From: Hemileia vastatrix
Lineage: Eukaryota; Basidiomycota; Pucciniomycetes; Pucciniales; Zaghouaniaceae
Assembly: GCA_030280995.1 (NCBI GenBank)
Contig: JASXTE010000001.1
Coordinates: forward strand, 16,122,606-16,186,605
DNA: 64,000 bases
Direction of reading: 5' to 3'
The position numbers and the translations under genes were made by a program. Of the stretch, positions 33,421 to 46,839 are shown in pieces (position 1 is the stretch's first letter; each line of letters begins with the position of its first letter). The notes under the pieces were generated by a model. That model saw only the letters and a list, made by a program, of their open reading frames with translations, did no database searches and was not told where the DNA came from.

Positions 33421-35701
33421 TTTCAACATCCTCAAAATTCATTAAAGATTCATTTGAGTCCATACTTAATATTGGATTTTCAAAGATGGACAAATAATCT
33501 TCCAACATACAGACTTCATTTTATTCACTATATGAGATATTACTGTCATAGACACTTGAATCTTTACTTTTTTCTGTGTTATTTTCAGATTCATGTTTAT
33601 TTTCAACAATATTTATGTTTTCCTCACATTTGTGACCTTTAACCCAAGGTTTATTACACTTATAAAAAGTATTAGTTTCATACTTTTTAGGTACTACAGG
33701 TGCAGTAGGTTTTTTCTACTTCTCCTGAAGTATTTTTGAAATCTGATTTTTCACAGGCTCATTATTTTGTTTATAAGTGGTGTATCTTGCTTCATACTTA
33801 TGGTTTAATAATATTTCAGTGAAAATATTAATAAATTCAGAATATTCATTAACCATTATTGTTCTAGCTACAACAATGTCTCTGACAGAAATAGGTAATT
33901 TATATATTATCTTATCTTTCCATAAGTTAAAATTCATGTTTGGCTCAATGTCTTTTAATATTTTATTTAAATTCATTAAAAACACCATAGGTTTGTCACC
34001 ATTCAATGGATTATACCTATTTTTCTCATATAATCTTTGCTGAGTGAGCCTGAATTTAGAACCTCCATATTGTTTTTCAATTAGTTGTTTCCATTCAGCC
34101 CAAGAGTAATCTTTACCCTCACTCAAAACAGCTTCAAACCATAATAAAGCAACATCCTTGAATAAAGAAATTAATTTTGATGTTCTTTCTTCATCTGGTA
34201 ACTTACATGAGAATTTCAAGTTGTCAATTCTTTGGATAAAATGTTGCCAATCAGAGCTGGCTTCCCCATCATAAGTTGGGTACTGATCTATCTTAGGCCA
34301 GTTCTTCTGATTGGATTTTGTTTCACTAATCCTAGGTAAATTTAATAACTCATTTACTCTGGATAAATGGTCTTGTATTTCCACTTGCACAGATTTGTGA
34401 CTTACATTTGTATTTTCAGACTTGACACTACCACCAGATGGTTTAACTTGTGGTGGTATGGGGAATGATTGAGATTCATTTTTGCAAATGAAAGGATTAT
34501 AATTATACTGAGTATACATATGATTATCTTGATTCATTAGTAGATTAGCAGTTTCAATCTCAACTTTAGTCAATATTTGTAGCAGCTCAGAGACACTATG
34601 ATTTTTTCGGGAAAAAGATAACTTTGTTCTTGATTCAGTTTTAAATAAATGTGCTTCATACAACTTTTCTAACTCACAGAATTTGTTTGAAAGTTCACTA
34701 TATTTATTACTCAAAGAATAATACTTAAGAGTTAGAGCCAAGTGTTCATTCTCTAATTCTTTATTTCTTGTTGCCAGTTAAGAAATGTTCAATGTCAAGG
34801 ACAAAATTGTATCACTTGTGAGCTTAACTGTCTGTTACTCACAATCAGTCATTCTATTCCCTAATGCTGAAACAATTATATGGACAGTAGGGTTATTATT
34901 AAAATACTCCAAGTCTTCCATCTCAATTTTTTCACTGTTTTGTGAACTTTTCATCTCACCAGTAAGTGGTGGAAACTAAGGGTTAAATGTATTATTATTA
35001 TAAATAGTACTGTTGTTCTTGACAAAAGATAAGTCAGGTGTATCTACATCAAAACCTAATTTTCTCAAGTCCTCCTCAATTTTTTGTAAAAATTTTACAT
35101 CAATAATATTACCTATAATGTAATAATCAGTATTGTGTTCAATCTGAGAGGGTAATCTACTTACCATGGGATTTTTGCAAGCCCTGATTTTTGGCACTTT
35201 TGCTTTCTTTTGTAGGGGTGAGCTGAGGAAGTCTGATGAGGGGGAGGATACCTGTTGCAATTGTGACTGAACCATTGCTGGTGGAACCAATCCCACTTCC
35301 ATTTCTCTACCAGTATTTTTTCCTGGGAATGATGTGACTCTCCTTGGGTAGGGGGTTGTTGGCTTGGCTGCCCTACTTTTAACTCTGCCAAGGTTTGATT
35401 CATCTGTTAGAAACCCATCTTGCAGTTGTTTTGCAACTGCTCTAGCTCCTTTAGCATGAAAGACTTTGATTCCTCCAGTTTCAGAACCTGCCTTGCAAGA
35501 TGGGACAGTTGATCCTGAAGAGGAGGTGAAGTCTTTTTGATTTTTATCTTTTTTGAGAGGGCATCCTTTTCCTCTATGCTCATTGACTCTGGTTGTGGGT
35601 AGGATTGACCCTCCATGGTGATGTCCTGGAGCAATGTTTTTAGCTTTAGACCTGGTGTTATAAGAAGGGTTTTCACTTACATTGTCCTGTTGAGCACTCA
35701 T
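33421..35701 (-). pseudogene. Element A Gag with zinc knuckle remnant
   Basis: ATG at 35701 begins a Ser/Gln/Lys-rich, likely disordered N-terminus (to 34976). The same frame continues through three stops (TAG ~34978, TAA ~34840, TAA ~34780) into 34741-33716, a capsid region with coiled coil (K-Y-S-E-L-S-N-K-F-C-E-L-E-K), then W-P-K-I-D-Q-Y-P-T-Y-D-G-E, W-Q-H-F-I-Q-R-I and L-W-F-E-A-V. A zinc knuckle of form K-C-N-K-P-W-V-K-G-H-K-C lies near 33640, with the first Cys replaced. The single frame broken only by stops suggests recent decay. Confidence 0.82.
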
Positions 35702-36211
35702 TGTGTCTTCAAATAACAATTTTATATGTCTACAAAAGGGAAAAACTATATGGTAATTAGTAGACAAAAAATATTAGCAATACAATTACTAATAAAAGCT
35801 CTGGAGCTTACCCTGAATTTATATCTTTATTTATTTAAATAAAATATAAGAAAAATTTGAAAAAAACTAATAAAAATAATATAATAAGTTTAACTAGACC
35901 TTTATAAGGGTGAATAATTAGCTTACCAAGCTTTAACCAAATACCAATTTAATTGGGTGTTATATTGGTGACCAAATACCAAGTGAAATTGGGTTTATAT
36001 TGGGTAAAGTTACTACTGTAAATACCTAATTTTTATTCTTAAAAAATTAGTACAATTATTATAAGGGTTAATTTCTGGAATCACTGAGTTATGATGACCC
36101 AATAATGTGCTTCAGACCCAAATATTTGGTTTTTTTGAGATATACTAGAGTAAAAATCATGTCATAAGGCTTATACTAAATAATAAGTAATAACTAAGGA
36201 AAGACCCCGAA
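35702..36211. other. Leader of element A
   Basis: AT-rich sequence between gag start and 5' LTR. Next to the LTR the minus strand reads ATTCGGGGTCTTTCC; there is no TGG-type tRNA site, so priming may differ from element C. Confidence 0.5.
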
Positions 36212-37389
36212 TTGTCAGTTTATGCTAGTATATAAGTATGATTTAATAGTAATTATTAATGGTCCAAATACTTATTGATAAATTATTTAGTGATTAAACC
36301 TCAGGGGAAGACTAATAAAATAGTTATTCTCAATTTAAACTCACAATACTTGGATTTTATGCATGCTTGTGGTGGAAAATAGAATAATAAAATATAGTTA
36401 TAGCTTATATAAAGATAATATTAATTTATAAATGCCTTATAATATATTTATATATGATAATAATTGTGTTTTAGTGTTTGTTTAATGTTTAGTAAGTAAG
36501 TGATGTCTAATAACCGTCAAAATCCTCCCTTACTTATACCAAAATCCACTGGAGTGCACAGACCTTCAATCCAGATGATGTCACTGATATCCCCAGCAAT
36601 TAAAGCACTGTGAGGGCCCATCACCTCCCCATAGCGTCAACTTCAAGCATGTTCAACACCCAGACCTCCAGTAAGGACCCTCCATCACAATTAATGATAC
36701 CACAGACCCATACCATAAATAGAATAAACTGATAAAAGCAGATACCATAAAGAAACAGGTAAAATAACTCATCCAAAGAGTATATAATGAAACCAAAAGC
36801 ATATAAATGAACCAAATTAGCTTTCCAAGCCCCCAATAACATCCCCAAGCATCCATATTAACCCAGTAATAATATCCCAACCCATAAATCCGTAAAAATC
36901 CATCCAAGGAAGCAGATTAAGTTGTCCAAACTAGATATATGCGCCTGAAATAGGTGTATATGCTTGTGTAGGCATTGTAAGTCCACTGAATATGTCCATA
37001 TGACCTAAAATAAGCAGAAAAATAAAGTTTATAGGCTATTAAGAGGTTAAAACCCACTTATAGACCTAAATATACATAATATAACTACATATTTTACTGA
37101 ATATGAGGTTTATGCATACATATAAGCTTATGTATGTCTATAATTACTTAATATCACTTAAGGTAAGTATATTATGACTCCATTAAAACCTTAATAAGTA
37201 TTATTAGGCTATGGATAAGCTATTTAAACTACTATAAGGCATATAATAGTGTAATAATTGTATATATGTGTATTATAACCATATATATAAGTATTTTAAC
37301 GTTATTTTTAAGTAATAAGCTTAATTTAATTACATTTATCTTATTATAAACATAAGAATTACTCATTCCTGGAAATACCTAGGCTTACA
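36212..37389 (-). repeat. 5' LTR of element A
   Basis: 1178 bp partner of 31361-32537; followed by the CCTTC duplication at 37390. Confidence 0.95.
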
Positions 37390-37394
37390 CCTTC

Positions 37395-40322
37395 TCTTGA
37401 AATTCCTCTTTAAATTTCAACTGTTGAATCCTGGCCCAAATAAAATCTTCTCTTGAATGTACCTTATCCCAATCAATTCAAAGATAAGAAAATGCTTTCA
37501 AGTCCACTGGTAAGACTGCTTTCTGTCCAAACATTAGCTCATATCAAGATTAGCTAGTTTTCTTTTTTACAGTGACTCTATCAGCAAACATCAACAAGGG
37601 TATATAATGCCTCTACTTTTCAGAACTATCTCCACACATCTTCACCAAAGAATCCTTGATAAATTGATGTTCTTTTTCAACCATGCCTTCAGCTTCAGGA
37701 TAATAAGGTGTAGCCACTCTGACCTTTGAACCAATTCTAACAAAATCTTCTTTAAATTCAGCACCAAATCTGGCCCACCATCAACAGTAAGCAATGTCAT
37801 CAACTCATATCTATGCTACCATTCTTTCTTGAAACATTCTACCATATTTTCGGAAGTCAAATTAATCAGAGGCACTGCCTCAACCCAACCAGACAAATAA
37901 TATCTGGCAAAAATCAGGTATTTATACCTGACCTCTTAAATATGGATGGCATCCAGACTAACTCTTCCAAACACAGTTAAATCACCACAAGCATGGTCAA
38001 CCTCTTTTGTTTTCAAGTGACTTTTTCTTTGACATTCTTCACAAGATATAACCCAACCCTTCACAGCCAACTTCATACCACCATTAAAATATGTCTTCTA
38101 CTCTTATATAAGTTTCTCCAAAACCTTTTTAACCAATATCTTCATGCAAAGACTTCAACAAAACCTCCTGACCCTTTTTCTGAGTCACCAACACCTGAGA
38201 ATTTGGATGCCTCCTCATTAAAATTCTTCCTGAAATATGAAACACAGGACTGATCTTCTTTATTTCCAGCCAAGTTTCATCATCACAACTATATGGCCTC
38301 TCAAAGGTCAGCAGAAGTTCCACCAAACTCAAATATAACACAAATCTTCAAAGTCCAAAAAACAACATCCAAGGTTGCAAACCTGTCATCAAAGTAACTA
38401 GTATGCACATAAGCCATTTGACCAGCCCACCCAGGAAGCCAATCTCTAAATATTGGCAAATCCTTCTCTTTCCACTGAATTTTTAGAGCATCAAGTTCAC
38501 TCACAAAAACACCATTTTCCAATTTTGAGCCATCCCAAACAACAGCCCCATCTTTATCAACAAAAAAAATCCTGATTTCCAGAATCAAGATCAGATACAT
38601 CCAGTTTAACCTCTTGAGGGAGGTCAGAGAGATCTCCAGAAACTTTTGTTCTGGCCCTAACTATTGTAAAATCTTCATCAAACTCTTCAGAATCAGAATC
38701 TTCATCTGTTGGTGGCCTCCACAATAATACATAAGGCATAGTAAAAAATTTACCAGGTGTTTTACCAGGTAAAAAGAAAAATGTTGAATAAATTCCACCC
38801 ACATATTCTTTGGAGAATTAGGAAGACTAGGTGTATTAATCATCTAAACCAAAGATTTTTCAATCACCTGAAGCTCAAAATTCTGTCCCCAAAAACGGTC
38901 TTTAGCTTCTTCAAGATTTTTGATACACCACACAACTACAAAATAGGTTGAGAATACCTAGATTCCACTTTATAAAATACCACTGGCTCATAACTTACTG
39001 GCCTGATCCTCCCCTTTTTATCATCTTGAGTCAAGACAGCACCAGTAGCAATATATCTTGAGTCCACTGCCAGATAAATTTTCCCAGAACCAACACAATA
39101 ATCCAATTTTTGAAGCACAATATCTTCACCAAAAAAAAATTAACTTCTGAAAAGCCTCTTAACACTCTTCAGTCCATTCCCATTCTGCACCCATTCTGGT
39201 TAACATCCTCAAAGGTGAATCCAAAAAAGAGAGATCCTTAATAAAAATCCTGACATACACCCCCCAAAAACCCCCTGACTTCACCAGTATTTTTAGGTCT
39301 TGGCCATGAATGAATTTTATTAATTTTTCTTTGCCATAATCATTCCCTCTTTGCACACAACATGACCCAGAATTTACAATTCAGGAATACAACAACAAAA
39401 TTTTGACCCAGAGATAGTCAAACCAGCCTCTTCAATCCTGAAAAATACTCTCTCTAGAGTTATTGCACACTCCCAAACAGATCTCCTTATACCAGGGGTT
39501 TTCTTCAACACCTCATTTTCATAATCAGTAGTTGGACCTTCAATTCCACCATCATCAATATAAATACCAGAAAGAGTAGAGACCTCATCCTGTAAAATCC
39601 AAGCTATCTGTTCTTGATAAATTGCCACTAAATTAATTGCTCCTTTAGGTATTCTAGTGAGTTTAAATCTTCCCAAAGGAGTCTCAAAAGTTGTGAGGGG
39701 CCCTGAATTCACATGAAGTTCCCTCTCATTATAAACACCCATAATATCACCCAAACCATAACACACCCTTCCAGAAAAAGCTTCCACAAAATCCTCTGCA
39801 CTTGGTGGAATCCCAGCATCCTTGATTGTGACTCTATTCAAAGCTCTGAGAACATAAACCACCCTCAACTTTCCAGTTTTCTACTTCATACAGAAAATAG
39901 TACTATAATAACTAGATGTTGACTGTTCATACAACCAAGTCCTGACCCTTTCCATAACAATCTCAACAAAATCCTCCCTGTTAGAAGCTGAAATTAGAGT
40001 TGGTTTGATTTTCCATTTTTCATGACACACTACAAGAATAAATTAAGGTTCTTCATAAGAAGGTTTCAACACATCCCTTTCCTCCACAAATTTCACAGAT
40101 TTTTCCCTCAACTCAATCACATGAAATACCTACTTCTTCTCTTCCTCTGATAAAAAATCAACCTATCTACAAAATCAGGAGGATTCTTCAACGGAGGATA
40201 ACAGTACAAATTTCTTAATAAAGGAGGTCTCTTCAAAGGAGGATTCAAGCCAACTGTAATAGGCTCATTGACAGGCCTAATCTTCTGAGATACCTTCTTG
40301 TGTTTTGCTACTCCACTTTCAG
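37395..40322 (-). pseudogene. Element B RT, RNase H and integrase fragments
   Basis: In minus order: RT 39868-39374 with V-T-I-K-D-A-G-I-P-P-S-A, G-L-G-D-I-M and catalytic Y-I-D-D-G-G near 39555; connection 39356-39159; RNase H 39118-38936 with L-A-V-D-S-R; a Glu/Asp-rich linker with D-S-D-S-E-E near 38690; integrase zinc region near 38150 (S-L-H-E-D-I-G) and a core broken into several frames down to 37395, including V-D-G-G-P near 37780. All blocks have direct counterparts in element C. Numerous shifts and stops. Gag-proximal sequence stops at 40322. Confidence 0.85.
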
Positions 40323-41475
40323 TGTATTCCAGTAGATAAGTATGATTTAATAGTAAATATTAATGGTCAGACTACTTAATAATGTATAATTTATGGATTA
40401 AACCTCATGGAAATACTAATAAAACTGTTATACTCAATTTTTAACTCACAATATTTAAATTGGTGCATGCTAGTGGTTACAAATAGACTAATAAATTATA
40501 ATTTAGCTAGTATAAAGATAAAATTAATTTATAAGGCCTTTTAAGTATTTTTTTATAGAGTAATAATTGTTTTTAATTATTTTCTTAATGTGTACTAAGT
40601 AAGTGATTTCTAATAACCAGCCTGATTCCACTTTATTTATACCAAAATCCACTAGAGTGCACAGACCTTCAGTCCACATGATTCCACTTCTATCTCCAGC
40701 AATTGAAGAACTTTGAAGGCTCATCACCTCCCTGTGATGTGCACTTCAAGAATTATCATTTCCTAGACCTCCAGTTTGGGCCCTATATCACAATTAATGA
40801 TATCATACCACTATACCATAAATAGAAGAAACATATAAAAGCATGTACCATAAAGGAAAAAATTAAAATAACTAATTCAAAGAGTACAATATGAAACCCA
40901 AAAGATAGAAAGGAAAAAAAATAAGTGTCAAAGCTCCCAGTAACATTCTCAGGCCCCCGCATTGACCCAGTTATCATTTCCCAGCCCATAAATCTGTGAT
41001 AATCCATTGAAGGAAGTAGATTAAGTTGTTTAAACTGGATATATTTGTGTATAGAGGTATATTGAATCAATTAAATACTTTTGTATGGCCTAAAATATGT
41101 GGGATAATCATGCATATAGGCTATTTAGAGGACTAAAACTGCATATAGTCCTATATATGCATAGTATAACTGCATATTTCACTGAATATGGAGTTTATAC
41201 ATACATATAAGCTTATATATACGTCTAATTACTTAAAATCAATTAATATAAGTATATTATTACCATAATATCACCTTAATAAGTATTATGGGGCTACAGA
41301 TAAGCTATTTATACCTATATAGGTCCATATAAAAGTATAATAAATATATATATAAGTATAATGACCATATATATAAATATAATAACTATATATTAAACTT
41401 ATAAGCTTAATGCAATTAATATTACCTTATCTTCAACATAAGAATTACTCAATCCTGGGGACTCCTAGGCTGAAA
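40323..41475. repeat. Diverged solo LTR of the element A family
   Basis: Colinear with the A LTRs (TAAGTATGATTTAATAGTAA at the left, TCCTGGGGA ... CCTAGGCTGA at the right) but with many substitutions. Flanks TTCAG and TTTAC are not a clean duplication. It cuts element B's 5' part. Confidence 0.8.
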
Positions 41476-42530
41476 TTTACAATGATACCCTATATGTGTA
41501 TATTTATGAGCTGTTGTGTAAATATATGAAGTGTTATATAAAAAATTTATACTTATAAGGGTATTATGGATTGTAAAATGTTATGTAAAGTGATGGTTGT
41601 TATGAATTTTAATGTCTTATGATACTCTCTGATTATGGTCTAATTTTGAATCTGCAGCCTTTATATGCATAGTCTAGTCACACGTCTCCTTTTCCCTTCT
41701 GGAGCTTGTCCGGAGTTTTTCCAGAGATTTCCTGAGCTCATACAGAGTTTGTCAAGAGTTTTCCAGAGCTTGTATGGGTTTTGGGACTCAATCAGAAACT
41801 TAAAACCTTAATATAAATCTGTTAAAATTGGAGATGATAGGGCTAAATCTGAAAAACGTGTCCTCCTGTTTTTGTAGCCTTCACAGCTCTATTCATCAAG
41901 CTAAGAATCATTAAAGTTAAGTGATTTACAAAGAATCAAAAATAGTTAAAAATACTTAATAAAATAATTAAAAGTATAAGAAAAAAAGTGAAAATTCACA
42001 TAAAATTTGTAAAGGTTCTTGATCCTCCTGAATTTCATTTCCATACATTTTCAAACCTATACTAATGTTACTTGACTGTGAATTTATTTTTTTCTTGTGA
42101 AGGGTCATTTTGACCAATTTTCACCATTAAACCAACCATTTTCTTTATAATAAAATTATTTTGAATTTAATTAACCCTTCAATTCACCATAATTAATTTC
42201 CCATAATAAATTTAAAAGCAATTTTTAGTGCTGTACTAATGTTTAGACTGTGGTAATGTAAATGATGGTTGTAATGCATTATGAATCTCATAATATCTCT
42301 ATTTTATGTACTATCTGGTCTTATTTTGAGTCTAAAGCTTATATATATGAGTCCCTGGAGTTGAGAACTTTCTAATGATACCCTATGAGTGTATATTAAT
42401 TTGTTTTTATGAAAATATATGAGGTGTTGTATAAAATTGTTTCATTTAAGGGTATTAGAAATTGTTAAATGTTTTGCAAATGGTGGTTGTTATGAATTAT
42501 GAATTATTTTTTTCTCTTCCAACACATAAT
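41476..42530. repeat. Fragments of LTRs related to element C
   Basis: 41480-42040 follows the order of C's LTR: AATGATACCC..., a TCCGGAGTTTTTCC-type region, GGGACTCAATCAGAA, GCTCTATTCATCAAG, GTTCTTGATC. A second partial copy starts near 42360 (AATGATACCCTATGAG). Both are diverged; the ends are unclear. They may be what is left of element B's 5' LTR. Confidence 0.55.
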
Positions 42531-43274
42531 ATTTGGGGGGAACTTGCTGGTGATTCCTCAACTTGAAGTCTGAAGGAACTCAGATAGAACTCATACCAAA
42601 CTAATATTCAGCTCTTTACCAAGGATGGATAAATATTTAATGAAAGAACAATGAGATTTTAAATAAAATTGAATAGAGATAAGAGAAATAAAATTTAATT
42701 CTAACATTCTTATCAATCAAAAGTTACTTTAATGAAAAATATTGGTATGAAATGTTATATATATGGCTAAATACAAAAAATATAGAATAGTATATTATCT
42801 ATATAAAAGTGTTAATTTTAATTTATTGAATAATCTTAGAAAATATTTTGGATAAAATAAAAATAATAAGTCAATCGTTTATCGATGAAAGTTTATTTTC
42901 CACAATCCAAAACATTTATTTCATTGGTGAAACCATCAAAAAAGATTTTTTACCTGATTTATTCTAAAAAGTTTTGAAATATGAAATATTATTTCATTAA
43001 ATTACATGTATTGTATAAAAAAACCAATTGATGCATCAAAATCATTTAACATTTATGTATCATAATGTGAAAAGAAAACAGAAAAAAAGATTGAAATGTG
43101 TTCTTTTGCTAATTTTTCATTTAATTAAGCACTTTTACAGCTTATTTATAGTAATCACTAAGAATCAAATAATTTTGTGACTATATAGCTCAAAATATGT
43201 CTCATTACTCAGTATTAATACTTCAAAACTTTTTTAGAAAATTATAAATGAAAAAATCACCAGAAAAAAAACAT
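42531..43274. other. AT-rich stretch with fragment of a G-run TIR element
   Basis: At 42535-42600 GGGGGGAACTTGCTGG is followed by AACTCAGATAGAACTCATAC, very like the left end of the element at 11201. No right end found. The rest is AT-rich with no gene. Confidence 0.5.
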
Positions 43275-43453
43275 GGGCACCTGATAGCAGGTTCCAATCC
43301 CTATCTTTGACTTAACTCAATTTCAGCTCATCTGTAATTCTTCTGGAAAGACTGCACACTGAATAATGAGCACACTAGCTCATGCAACATCAAATAAAAT
43401 TTACTTTTTAAATCAAATCTGAATTTAGGGATAGGCACCTGCTAGCAGGTGCC
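43275..43453. mobile_element. Candidate small TIR element with 20-bp palindrome
   Basis: The left end GGCACCTGATAGCAGGT and right end, on the opposite strand, GGCACCTGCTAGCAGGTGCC are each near-perfect palindromes and inverted to each other; both are followed by an ATCCCTA block. About 180 bp. No clear target duplication. Confidence 0.5.
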
Positions 43454-44264
43454 ACCTGAATTTTTGGGATGAATTATAGAAAAATGAGAAAAAGATTTTT
43501 TGTCTTTTTGAAGTTCTATTTATTCCTCAAGAATAAATCATTCAATAATTTATCTTAAGTGACAATGAGTCTTAGATAGCTTCTGATGGTATTTATTTTA
43601 TAGTGCATCAATGTATATTAAGCTGTTTTTCATGAACTCACAAGAGTTAATCACTACTTAATGCATTTTAATTAAAAAAATGAAAAGTTAAATGAACTTA
43701 AAAATATGAGGTGTAAATTTCAAGAAAACAATAAATATTGCATAGAGTTTTAGCTTAAGGATAAACTGTGTGTGAAGGCTATCATTTATACAAAGAAATT
43801 TTCTCACCTTGAAATTAACACAAAGATTATACATAGTATTCTGGTGAAAAAAGTGGTGTTTTGAATTAAAATTTTATGGTTATTATCTCTTAGTAAATAT
43901 ATTGAAAATTTAAAACTTTTTTTTCATCTTTTTATCAATATTATCATTGACAGACTTTTATATGATATTTTATGTTGAAATAAAATACAATAGATATTAT
44001 TAATTATTCCAATAGATGATATTATATTAGATTAATTATATTTTAATTACTATAAACTTAAGAAAATATTTTTACATTTTTGATGTAATATCTCAATTAT
44101 TAGTTTGAAAGTTTAATTTAATACCATGGTGCAGATGCACATTATTTTTTTGGACCAAGCTGTTTTTCCAGGGTAAATCACTACTCAAAATGTACAATTC
44201 ATCCTAAATTAAGAAATTTTGGGATATAGATTTATAAATTCATTAATAAAAATGAAAGACTCAT
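43454..44264. other. AT-rich, nothing recognised
   Basis: No frame above background and no repeat identified. Confidence 0.5.
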
Positions 44265-45765
44265 TGTCAGGCTAAGGTCAAGTACAAGGACGTGAACTAG
44301 CTTGAATAGTCAGTTGTCTAGAAGATTTTAATGGTCCTATATGAATACTGTAGTATTAATCCACTAAATTGTAAAATAAAATCAAATATAAAGGTCTCAG
44401 TAATATAATTTTCACTATTCTTATATATGGCTTACAATCTTTGTAGTTGGTAGAAAAATAGATTATATAAATTCAGATACTATTCAAAAGTCTTATAAAA
44501 GTACTAATTGATATGTATTGTAATTGATTTGGTTATATTGGTTAAATTGTAATGATAAAGAATGTAGAAACAAGACCAAAAAACCTCCTCCTTTTATACA
44601 CACTGAGTTCCCCAATAAATCCCTTGATATACCATCCAATACACAGTTAATGACGCCTCAAAACAACTAATAGATCTTCCCATCAACATCCCTAGTGACC
44701 CATGACATAATTAGACAAGTAACAACCGCCAAAATACTGTAATAATAAGGGAAATCCATCAAAATTAAAGAAAAAGACAAAAAGAGAGTATATGCGTATA
44801 AAACAATAATATAAAAGACTAAAGGAGACTTTTTAAGGTTAATAATAGCTTAATAATAAGGGGGATTTACTGTAGAAATAATGGGGCTAATCCTGACATT
44901 ATACTACGTGAAATTCCCATTCAAAAATAACCAAAATTGACTGAGAAACCTCCCAAAAACTTAAAAAAGAGCGTGAGATGTGGGGTAACTACATGCAGTT
45001 CTTGGCAGGCGCTTGCACGGGTAAATCCTTGACTAAAATTAGGCGAATTTAAGCGTGGTGGTGAAATAAAGTGCCAAGAGTGAGGTTATTAATGAAATTA
45101 GTGCATATAAACAAGGTCAATGCATTATTAATTAAGCTAGGACACTAAATAAGCGCCTGTCGCCTATTTTAGTGTGTTTCCCCACAGTGGCCATAGAATG
45201 TGGGGTAATTATAGTGTGAAAAAGCTAACTTTGCTAAAAATGAAGCTATTCACACGGGAAAAAAGCAGGCAGTATGTGGCCAGTACACAGAAGCCATTTC
45301 TGGCATAAAAAACACCAAATTTGAAAAGTGTTATTTTTATGCATTTAAATAGCCAAATCAATAGTTCTAAATGAGCCCAATTGATCTGTCAAAGCGCAAT
45401 TTTGATATTCTCAATTTTATAGCGCATATAGTCAACTTTTAAGTGATATAAAGCGCATTTCTTGTTTTTTGCATAAAACAATGAATATAACAGCTTTAAG
45501 TGTACTTAAAAATTATGTAGCCTTATACTTAAGGTTCTTAAGATTACCCTAGCATATTCCAACTTAATATTAAGTACATAAGACCTATAAAAGGTGGATA
45601 TATGCATGTATATAAGGTGTTATAATGGCATTTTTTGTGTATTATCATAGTTTTACTTATGTATACTATTTGTGTACTCTTATTTATTGTTCCCATGTAT
45701 AGTTCCTGTGTTTAACATAAATTATAATCACTTTTTACTCAGTCCTGGAGATATACAGGCTGACA
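44265..45765. repeat. Solo LTR with perfect CTCAT duplication
   Basis: 1501 bp, TGTCAGGCTAAGG ... CAGGCTGACA, flanked by CTCAT at 44260-44264 and 45766-45770. Homologous over its length to 18255-19748. It formed by recombination between two LTRs of one insertion. Its last ~30 bp (TCAGTCCTGGAGAT) resemble the LTR end of element A, so the two families are related. Confidence 0.93.
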
Positions 45766-45770
45766 CTCAT

Positions 45771-46839
45771 ACTATGATGTAAAAAAATTATTTTTATCAT
45801 TACATCAGTGAGGCTATAAAATAAAATCCATTATATCTTCTTTTAAATTGCAGAATTAATTAAATCTTCTGAGTTATTTTGCTTCTTAAAAAATACATGA
45901 GTGAATAAATTTTTAATATTTGAAATCAACATTTACGTAACATTTTGAAAGGAAAAATAAGGCCAAGAGATCAATTTATATTAAAATTTCAATTTATGTA
46001 AAACCATTTTCTATTTTTCAGTTTATCCAGTTTTTTTAATGATTTGGTATCAAAGGTTAGATATACAATATAAGTAAAAGAGAAATAATGAGAACTTGGT
46101 TAAAAATTTCTGTTTAATACAGGGACTTTTTCCCTTATAGTAGTCTAAATGTAAACCCAGAAACTTAATGTCTTTTTTTACCATTATGAGGATAGAAAAT
46201 TTAGTTAATAAATGTAATTAATATAATATACTGAGAAAGAAATACAATAAGAGATGAAACTAAAAAAATTATTTAGTATAAAGTAAATTTATTATTAACC
46301 AATGTTTTTATTTATTTTTCAAACTTTATATTATTAAATAAAAATCTTGTTGATAAAAAGTAGACCTGTTTATAAATTCAAAACTATGATAAAAATATAA
46401 AGAGAATAGTATTTTTCTCAAAGTTTAAACTGGTTCAAACCATAGTCAGGACAAGGATCCTATTGGGAGTTCAATCTAATTTTTTATTAAAACTAAGACA
46501 TACAGTTATTAAAATATATATTTATTCATTGGAATGAGAATTATTAGTTGTAAACTTTACTCAGAGTTTATCCTATGTAACTGAATAAATAATATATAAA
46601 ATGGTAATTATGCTTAATTTATGGTATTAAATTCATAATTAATACATGTTTTATTTACGTATGTATATTTTTAAAAAAACTAGAAATCATGATAAAGAGC
46701 TACATATATTAATTGATTTTTTTCAAACCTTTATTTAAGCTCTATTATGCATTCCAAAGCTTTTTGATCCATGTAAACATAATTAAAAGTTAAAATTAAA
46801 GATCCTTAAGCTCAATTTAGCATTCCCATAGGAACGGTA
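45771..46839. other. AT-rich, nothing recognised
   Basis: No gene, inverted repeat or LTR was found between the solo LTR and element C. Confidence 0.5.

Larger units (their letters stand above)
31361..37389 (-). mobile_element. Chromovirus element A, complete ends, internal deletion
   Basis: LTRs at 31361-32537 and 36212-37389, both starting TGTCAGTTTATG and ending AGGCT(G/T)ACA, flanked by the perfect 5-bp duplication CCTTC (31356-31360 and 37390-37394). A polypurine tract (minus GGGTGAGGGAG) adjoins the 3' LTR at 32538. Inside are gag and the end of integrase with a chromodomain; protease, RT, RNase H and the front of integrase are missing, with the deletion joint near 33360-33420. It depends on a relative for movement. 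Confidence 0.93.
27241..40322 (-). mobile_element. Decayed Ty3/Gypsy element (B), related to C, carrying nested element A
   Basis: Minus-strand relative of element C: RT, RNase H and integrase fragments at 37395-40320 and the integrase tail at 31090-31355 match C's Pol closely in order and wording. Element A interrupts the integrase at 31360/37390. The 3' region (27241-31090) has the same kind of sequence as C's 3' region, including the co-varying AGTC ... GACT motif and the block CAGAGCAGCCAGC. The 5' part (gag) is gone, and the element stops at a solo LTR at 40323. Confidence 0.8.

Noticed and set aside
31769..37021. Paired Tyr/Leu-rich frames at 31769-32055 and 36621-36907
   Set aside because: Both lie at the same place inside the two LTRs of element A; they are LTR sequence, not genes.
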